Shown: in pieces, positions 59,791 through 64,000 of the stretch
How positions within the stretch are numbered: position 1 is the stretch's first letter
Layout of the letters: each line of letters opens with the position of its first letter
Assembly (NCBI RefSeq): GCF_038069945.1
Contig: NZ_JBBPEV010000007.1
Location: 29,415 to 93,414, forward strand
From: Aquabacterium sp. A3
GTDB lineage: Bacteria; Pseudomonadota; Gammaproteobacteria; Burkholderiales; Burkholderiaceae_C
Direction: 5' to 3'
Length of the DNA stretch: 64,000 nt
Program-made: the position numbers and the translations under genes
Notes under the pieces: generated by a model
What the model was told of the DNA's origin: nothing
Seen by the model: the letters and a program-made list of their open reading frames with translations, nothing else
The model's database searches: none

Positions 59791-61395
59791 TCACCAGAAC
59801 ACCACCAGCATCCACGCCGTCAGCGCCACGACCACGGCGGCCTGCAGGCGGTAATCCAGTGCGGCGCCTCGCCATCCGGCCCGTGGCGGGTGGATGGCGA
59901 GGTCGCCGGGCTGCCAGCGTGCCAGGGCTTCGGGATTGGCGTACCCGGGCAGCGGCAGGGCCTGTCCTTGAGGGTCACGCAGGCTCAAGACCACCATCAG
60001 CAGCGCGCACAGGGCCGTGACCAGCCCCACCGTCAGCGTGAAGTGCCAGGGCCATGCACCCCACTGGCCGGCCACGAAGAAGGCCACCCCCAGCGCATGG
60101 CCGCCCAGCAAGGTCCGGCGCGCGGCGCGCGCGGTGGCCCGCTGCCAGAACAGCCCGGCCAGGAACACCACCACCACCGGCGGCACCACCACCGAAAAGG
60201 CCTGCTGCAGGTAGGCAAACAGCCCTTCGAACTGGCTGATCTGGGGCGCCCAGAGGGCCGCCACCGTCATCAGCCCCAGGGTGGTCAGCCGACCCCAGCG
60301 CGCCTCCTGGGTGGGGCTCAGGGCAGGCCGCCCCCGCTGGGCGCGTGCCGGCTCGACAAAGTCCTTGATGATCAAGGTGGTGGCCGAGTTCAGGGTGGAG
60401 TCGATCGTGGACATGATGGCCGCGAACAGGCCGGCGATCACCAGCCCCTTGAAGCCGATGGGCAGCAACTCGTGCACCAGCTTCGGGAAGACCTGGTCGG
60501 GCTGCGCCAGCCCCGGGTACAGCACCAGGGCCAGGGCCCCGGGCAAGACCATGGTCAGCAAGGGCAGCAATTTGAGGGCCCCGGCCAGCAAGGCGCCCCA
60601 GCGGGCATCGTCCAGGCTGCGTGCGCCCAGCAGGCGCTGGGTGATGTACTGGTTGGTGGCCCAGTACCAGAACCCCAGGATGGGCACGCCCACCAGGGTG
60701 CCCAGGCCTGGCAGGCTGGCGTCGTCCAGCGGGCGGATGAGGCTGAGGTGGTCGGCCGGCACGGCCGCCATGGCCGCCGACCAGTCGAAGTCGAACCGTT
60801 CGAACACGAACCAGGTGATGGCCGCCGAGCCGGCCAGCAGCACGACCGCCTGCACGGCGTCGGTGTAGACCACGGCGCGCAGGCCACCGGCGGCCGTGTA
60901 CAGGCCGGCGAACACGGCCATGCCCACACACCACCAGCTCAGCGGCACACCGGGAAAGAAAAAGGACATCACCAGCGCCCCGGCGAACAGGCCGCCGGCG
61001 GTGTCGACCACGATGCTCATGAAGATGGTCAGGCCGGAGAAGTAGCGCTGGCACCAGCCGTCGTAGCGCAGGCCCAGGTAGCCTGGCACGGTGCTGATGC
61101 GCTGGCGCAAGAACACCGGGATGACGAACAGGGCCATGAACACCAGCACCAGGCCGGCCATCCACTCGTAATTGGCCACGGCGATGCCGCTGGCGTAGGC
61201 CGCGCCAGCCAGCCCGATGAGGGTGGTCGAGGAGATGTTGGAGGCGAACAGCGACAGACCGATCACGCCCCAGCCCAGGGAGCGCCCGGCCAGGAAGAGG
61301 TCGTCGCCCGTGCGGGTGCGGCGCATCACCACCAGGGCGATGACCGTCACCAGCAGCAGGTAGGCAATCAGGATGCCCAGGTCCAGTGGGTGCAT
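59791..61395 (-). CDS. Sodium:solute symporter (SSS family, SGLT-like)
   Basis: A 534-residue carrier with about thirteen to fourteen helices. The SSS signature regions are LGWGVIGLSLFASNISSTTL (sodium site region), AGGLRAVVYTDAVQAVVLLA and FAAIMSTIDSTLNSATTLII. The arrangement and the GFWYWATNQYITQRLLGARS segment are closest to SGLT-type sugar or inositol carriers. No sugar catabolic genes adjoin it. The promoter should lie in 61396-61483, where an AT-rich palindrome stands out. Confidence 0.9.
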   Translation of the reverse strand: MHPLDLGILIAYLLLVTVIALVVMRRTRTGDDLFLAGRSLGWGVIGLSLFASNISSTTLIGLAGAAYASGIAVANYEWMAGLVLVFMALFVIPVFLRQRISTVPGYLGLRYDGWCQRYFSGLTIFMSIVVDTAGGLFAGALVMSFFFPGVPLSWWCVGMAVFAGLYTAAGGLRAVVYTDAVQAVVLLAGSAAITWFVFERFDFDWSAAMAAVPADHLSLIRPLDDASLPGLGTLVGVPILGFWYWATNQYITQRLLGARSLDDARWGALLAGALKLLPLLTMVLPGALALVLYPGLAQPDQVFPKLVHELLPIGFKGLVIAGLFAAIMSTIDSTLNSATTLIIKDFVEPARAQRGRPALSPTQEARWGRLTTLGLMTVAALWAPQISQFEGLFAYLQQAFSVVVPPVVVVFLAGLFWQRATARAARRTLLGGHALGVAFFVAGQWGAWPWHFTLTVGLVTALCALLMVVLSLRDPQGQALPLPGYANPEALARWQPGDLAIHPPRAGWRGAALDYRLQAAVVVALTAWMLVVFW

Positions 61396-61453
61396 GAGAC
61401 GGGGGCAGCGCCCCGTCCCTGCCCCGGCTGGAGCATGGCCATCAGGTCGCCGT

Positions 61454-61473
61454 TATTTGCATTTGTGCAAATA
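61454..61473. promoter_or_regulatory. AT-rich palindrome upstream of the symporter
   Basis: TATTTGCA-TTTG-TGCAAATA is a perfect 8-bp dyad with a 4-base centre in an otherwise very GC-rich region. It is 59 bp upstream of the symporter start and just downstream of the PEP-CTERM gene. It may be a repressor operator; a simple terminator is less likely because no T-run follows the stem. Confidence 0.5.
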
Positions 61474-61483
61474 TAACAGCGGA

Positions 61484-62077
61484 TCAGGCCTGGCGACGAC
61501 GGGCCACGCCGGCGGCCACGCCCAGGCCGGCCAGCACCATGGCGATGGCGCTGGGTTCGGGCACGGCGGTGGTGATGGTCATCGAGAAGCTCTGACCGGC
61601 TTGCAGGCCGTTGAGGTTGAGCGTCCAGTCGGTGGCACCGGGGGTGTCGCCGAACACATTGCCCAGCTCCACATGCACGCCTTCGCCCACGCCTGCCACG
61701 CTGACCAGGGCTTCGCTGCCATTGAGCAGGCCCACGGTGGCGCTGTTGAAGGCGGGGATGGCCGTGCCCAGCATGTCGAAGGTCACGCCGTTGCCCAGGC
61801 TGATGTTCAGGCTCTGAACGTTGTAGCCCAGGAAGTTGCTGACCAGGGCCGCGAAGGGCAGCGAGCCACCGTCATTGGCGCCCACGACAAAGTTCAGCGT
61901 GACCGGCTGCAGGGTTTGCAGGCCCAGGTCGAACGACAGCAGGCCGTCGGTCGAGAAGTCGTCCACGAGGTTGCCCGCCACGGTTTGGGCGGCGCCGCCT
62001 TGCAGCGACACGGCGTGGGCGGCAGGCACCAGGGCCAGGGCGGCCGCAGCCGCGATGAGGGAAGAGATGAACTTCAT
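61484..62077 (-). CDS. PEP-CTERM sorting-domain exoprotein
   Basis: A 197-residue exported protein. The signal peptide is FISSLIAAAAALALVPAAHA. The mature body is a beta-rich, Asn/Gly-rich domain without a recognised family (LVDDFSTDGLLSFDLGLQTL, NISLGNGVTFDMLGTAIP). The C-terminus is a canonical PEP-CTERM tag, VPEPSAIAMVLAGLGVAAGV followed by ARRRQA. It lies 32 bp downstream of the PhoX-like gene in the same direction and has an AAGGA site. Proteins of this class are sorted to the extracellular matrix or surface by exosortase. Confidence 0.88.
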   Translation of the reverse strand: MKFISSLIAAAAALALVPAAHAVSLQGGAAQTVAGNLVDDFSTDGLLSFDLGLQTLQPVTLNFVVGANDGGSLPFAALVSNFLGYNVQSLNISLGNGVTFDMLGTAIPAFNSATVGLLNGSEALVSVAGVGEGVHVELGNVFGDTPGATDWTLNLNGLQAGQSFSMTITTAVPEPSAIAMVLAGLGVAAGVARRRQA

Positions 62078-62109
62078 GATGAATCCTTGTTGCGTCAGAA
62101 AATGGGGGC

Positions 62110-63633
62110 TCACTGGTTGCCACGGGCCCAGGGGCCGGTGATGGCGAAGGTGATGCCGGGGCTTTGCATGTTCACGAACAGCACACGGCCGGACGGGTCC
62201 CAGCAGGCGCCACAGAACTCGCTGCCCTGGTAGTCGCCGGCGTCGATGTGCTTGCCGGCGGCCGCGATCTGCTCGGCCGTCAGGTTGGTGGTGTTCTTGG
62301 CGAAGTAATAGGCGTCGCCGTCGGCCGTCAGGCCGAACATGCGCGAGCCGGGGCCGTAGACGTCGGGGCTGTTGCCACCGTCTTCGCACAGCATCACGCC
62401 ACCACGGGGGCTGACGGTGATGTTGTCGGGGTTGTTGCCCACCAGCTGACCGCTGGAGACGTAGATGGCCTTCATCTTCATGGTGGCCAGGTCCAGCTCC
62501 CACACGGCGCCGTCACCGCGGCCGGGGCGGCCGCTGCCGTCCACGCCCACGCTGGTGTCGGCGATGTACATCTTGCCTTCGTGGTACCAGATGCCTTCGC
62601 CACGGCTCATCTGCAGGCAGCCCTGGTTCCAGGCCTGACCGAAGGTGCCCGAGCAGCCGTTGCCGGCCGAGGCGCCCGGCGGCACCGAGTTCAGCGCGCC
62701 AGCGGTGGTGATGTCGGCATCGGGCTGGGCAATGTCCACCCACTCCAGCTGCACTTCATCGCCCAGCGAGGCCACGATCAGGCTGGCGTTGGGTTGACCC
62801 ACCACGCGGGCGGCCTGCAGTTGGCCGCCCAGGGCCAGCGAGCCCACGCCACCGTTGGGGAAGCGGGGCACGTAGCGGTACAGGGTCGAGACGTTGCGGG
62901 CGTCTTCGGTTTCATAGGCGATGCCGGTGGCGGGGTCGATGGCCACGGCTTCGTGGGCAAAGCGGCCCATGCCCACGATGGGCTGGCCGGTGGTTTGCTG
63001 CGGGTCGGCCGTCACTTCAAAGATGTAGCCGTGCTTCTTGCCCGTGCTGGACATGGCGTTGCTGTTGGTCTCTTCGCAGCTCAGCCAGGTGCCCCAGGGC
63101 GTCAGGCCGCCGGCGCAGTTCACGACGGTGCCGGCCAGCGAGGGCATGGTGCTGATCCAGTTGCCGTTGCGGAACACCAGGTTGGTAGTGCCGCCCAGGG
63201 CCACGCTGCCATTGATGCTGCCGTCGTCGTAGGTGCCCGGGGCCTGGATGCGGTCGGCGAAGGCGCCCAGACCGCGCTCGTGGTTGCGCACCAGCACCAT
63301 CTCGGTGCTACGGCCCACGCGGCGCGTCTGGATCACGGCCATGCCGTCGTGGCGGTCGGGCGTGGGCTGGCCATTGGCCATCAGGTCGCCCGTCCAGCCG
63401 TAGGATTTGTAGCTGAAGCCGGCGGGCAGCATCAGCAGGGGCAGGCCGGTGCTCAGGTCATTGACCGGGGCCAGGGGGCCGTAAGGGCCTTCCACCAGGT
63501 TCGAGAACTGCGTGGCGGCGTGCGCCTGGCGCATTTGCAGGCCTTGCAGGGTGGTGAAGAGGCTGGCGGCCATCAAAGCGCCAGAGCCTTGCAGCAGCTT
63601 GCGGCGCTGCGTGTCGTGATTCTGTGAGGACAT
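62110..63633 (-). CDS. PhoX-like phosphatase family protein (DUF839), Tat-exported
   Basis: A 507-residue protein. The N-terminal QRRKLLQGSGALMAASLFTT is a twin-arginine signal. The body is the PhoX/DUF839 six-bladed propeller type: LVRNHERGLGAFADR, TPWGTWLSCEETNSNAMSS, GRFAHEAVAIDPATGIAYET, SRGEGIWYHEGKMYIADTSV and NNPDNITVSPRGGVMLCEDG. The Glu and Cys residues in SCEET and EDAR-type positions correspond to the iron-calcium centre of PhoX alkaline phosphatases. The enzyme activity is inferred from the family. It precedes a PEP-CTERM gene. No Pho box is convincing upstream. Confidence 0.88.
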   Translation of the reverse strand: MSSQNHDTQRRKLLQGSGALMAASLFTTLQGLQMRQAHAATQFSNLVEGPYGPLAPVNDLSTGLPLLMLPAGFSYKSYGWTGDLMANGQPTPDRHDGMAVIQTRRVGRSTEMVLVRNHERGLGAFADRIQAPGTYDDGSINGSVALGGTTNLVFRNGNWISTMPSLAGTVVNCAGGLTPWGTWLSCEETNSNAMSSTGKKHGYIFEVTADPQQTTGQPIVGMGRFAHEAVAIDPATGIAYETEDARNVSTLYRYVPRFPNGGVGSLALGGQLQAARVVGQPNASLIVASLGDEVQLEWVDIAQPDADITTAGALNSVPPGASAGNGCSGTFGQAWNQGCLQMSRGEGIWYHEGKMYIADTSVGVDGSGRPGRGDGAVWELDLATMKMKAIYVSSGQLVGNNPDNITVSPRGGVMLCEDGGNSPDVYGPGSRMFGLTADGDAYYFAKNTTNLTAEQIAAAGKHIDAGDYQGSEFCGACWDPSGRVLFVNMQSPGITFAITGPWARGNQ

Positions 63634-63761
63634 GTGAGGTACTCCGATTCAGGTTGGGGTTGGGCGCCACCTCGCAGAGGCTGGGCAGTCGCAGACCTTA
63701 CGGAGTCACCATGACATGCTGAAGATGGGGAAATGAGCCGAACGCACTGCATGCGCAGCGC

Positions 63762-63797
63762 AAAAAAAGCGGGCCCGTCGTTCGCACGAGGGCCCGT
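63762..63797 (-). terminator. Rho-independent terminator of flhC
   Basis: On the minus strand, ACGGGCCCTCGT pairs with ACGACGGGCCCG across a short GCGA loop (one bulged base) and is followed by C and seven T. It lies 83 bp beyond the flhC stop codon and upstream of the phoX start, so it isolates the two units. Confidence 0.8.
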
Positions 63798-63879
63798 TCC
63801 AAGCACGGTCCAGCCGTGCGCGAGGAGATAGACAAGCAAGAAACAGGGGGTGGCTGCGCGGCGTGCCGCGCAACGGGGG

Positions 63880-64000
63880 TCAATGCAGTTGCAGGGCGCC
63901 AGCGGCCTTGCCCTTGCCGGCGCGGGCGGGCGGGTTGCACAGGCCGCAGGTGAAGTGGCGGGCGATCTCGTGCGGGTGGGTCACGAAGTGGCCACCGCAC
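63880..64000 (-). CDS. flhC: Flagellar transcriptional activator FlhC, C-terminal end (cut by window edge)
   Basis: The last 39 codons of a gene entering from the right edge. They encode the zinc-binding end of FlhC: GGHFVTHPHEIARHFTCGLC, then NPPARAGKGKAAGALQLH and TGA. In FlhC the pattern CxxCGGHF...CxLCxPPSRA supplies the four zinc cysteines; the second pair is seen here. FlhC with FlhD forms the master activator of flagellar operons. The usual neighbours (flhD upstream, motAB downstream) are not visible; downstream here is a terminator and then the phoX-like gene. Confidence 0.85.
   Translation of the reverse strand, partial: CGGHFVTHPHEIARHFTCGLCNPPARAGKGKAAGALQLH

Noticed and set aside
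63634..63760. Possible Pho box upstream of the PhoX-like gene
   Set aside because: TGTCAT-like pieces exist (ATGTCATGGTGAC on the gene strand) but they do not form the 7-4-7 direct repeat of a Pho box.
1..64000. CRISPR arrays, tRNA or rRNA genes, intact transposases
   Set aside because: Read through without finding regular spaced repeats, tRNA-like cloverleaf sequences, rRNA signatures or a complete transposase; only the integrase remnant near 10.2 kb is mobile-element related.

Overview
The window is GC-rich, densely packed DNA from a betaproteobacterium, most likely a Burkholderiales member of the Comamonadaceae / Rubrivivax-Leptothrix-Aquabacterium type. The pointers are the overall gene set, an FlhC-type flagellar regulator, system I cytochrome c maturation with fused CcmH/CcmI, PEP-CTERM-tagged exoproteins, NsrR, and an assimilatory nitrate cluster with a NIT-ANTAR regulator. 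Many neighbouring genes overlap by ATGA or GTGA, so much of the window is transcribed as tight operons. No rRNA, tRNA, CRISPR array or intact insertion sequence was seen.

Layout. 1-3.2 kb: an aminotransferase cut by the window edge, an Hsp31/HchA-like protein divergent from an AraC regulator, and an unknown protein. 3.3-9.8 kb: an AraC/OruR-type regulator divergent from a four-gene catabolic operon (COG3573-like FAD dehydrogenase, BASS symporter, FMN 2-hydroxy-acid oxidase, ThDP decarboxylase-like enzyme). A 22-bp tandem direct repeat in the shared promoter is a good regulator site. 9.8-15.5 kb: an accessory stretch of visibly lower GC with a long inverted repeat, a frameshifted integrase remnant, an SDR/AraC pair and an amidase/AraC pair. 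15.5-20.3 kb: assorted housekeeping genes (PhnA, SAM methyltransferase, CHAP hydrolase, TetR/quinone reductase pair with a palindromic operator, YghU-type GST).

20.3-27.4 kb is the most intriguing region. An NsrR regulator diverges from a run of genes for a NAD(P)H flavoprotein with BFD [2Fe-2S] and membrane domains, the membrane part carrying two H-x13-H pairs as in diheme b cytochromes. It is followed by an 11-haem cytochrome c, a DUF3365 monohaem protein, a small cytochrome c, a single-domain globin and an HDOD protein. The order suggests a complete NAD(P)H-to-periplasm electron route controlled by nitric oxide. NsrR-like half-sites lie in the divergent promoter. 27.4-33.5 kb holds the whole ccmABCDEFG-H/I operon that would mature these cytochromes.

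33.6-45.2 kb: assimilatory nitrate/nitrite reduction (nirB, nirD, nasA, NarK-type transporter, an extra NirB-like flavoprotein), a NIT-ANTAR antiterminator and a PP2C-Ser/Thr kinase fusion. The nirB leader contains a perfect 8-bp stem with an AAUGCC hexaloop, the form expected for an ANTAR RNA target. 45.2-49 kb: an EptA-like phosphoethanolamine transferase with a PmrA-box-like direct repeat and a PmrAB-like two-component system. 49.1-54.8 kb: a PEP-CTERM metalloprotease, a MazG-like protein, small envelope proteins, AcuI, DUF1289 and SIR2 proteins. 55.2-59.7 kb: an AttH-type lipocalin/ABC exporter operon. 59.8-64 kb: a sodium:solute symporter, a PEP-CTERM protein next to a PhoX-like phosphatase, and the 3' end of flhC with its terminator.
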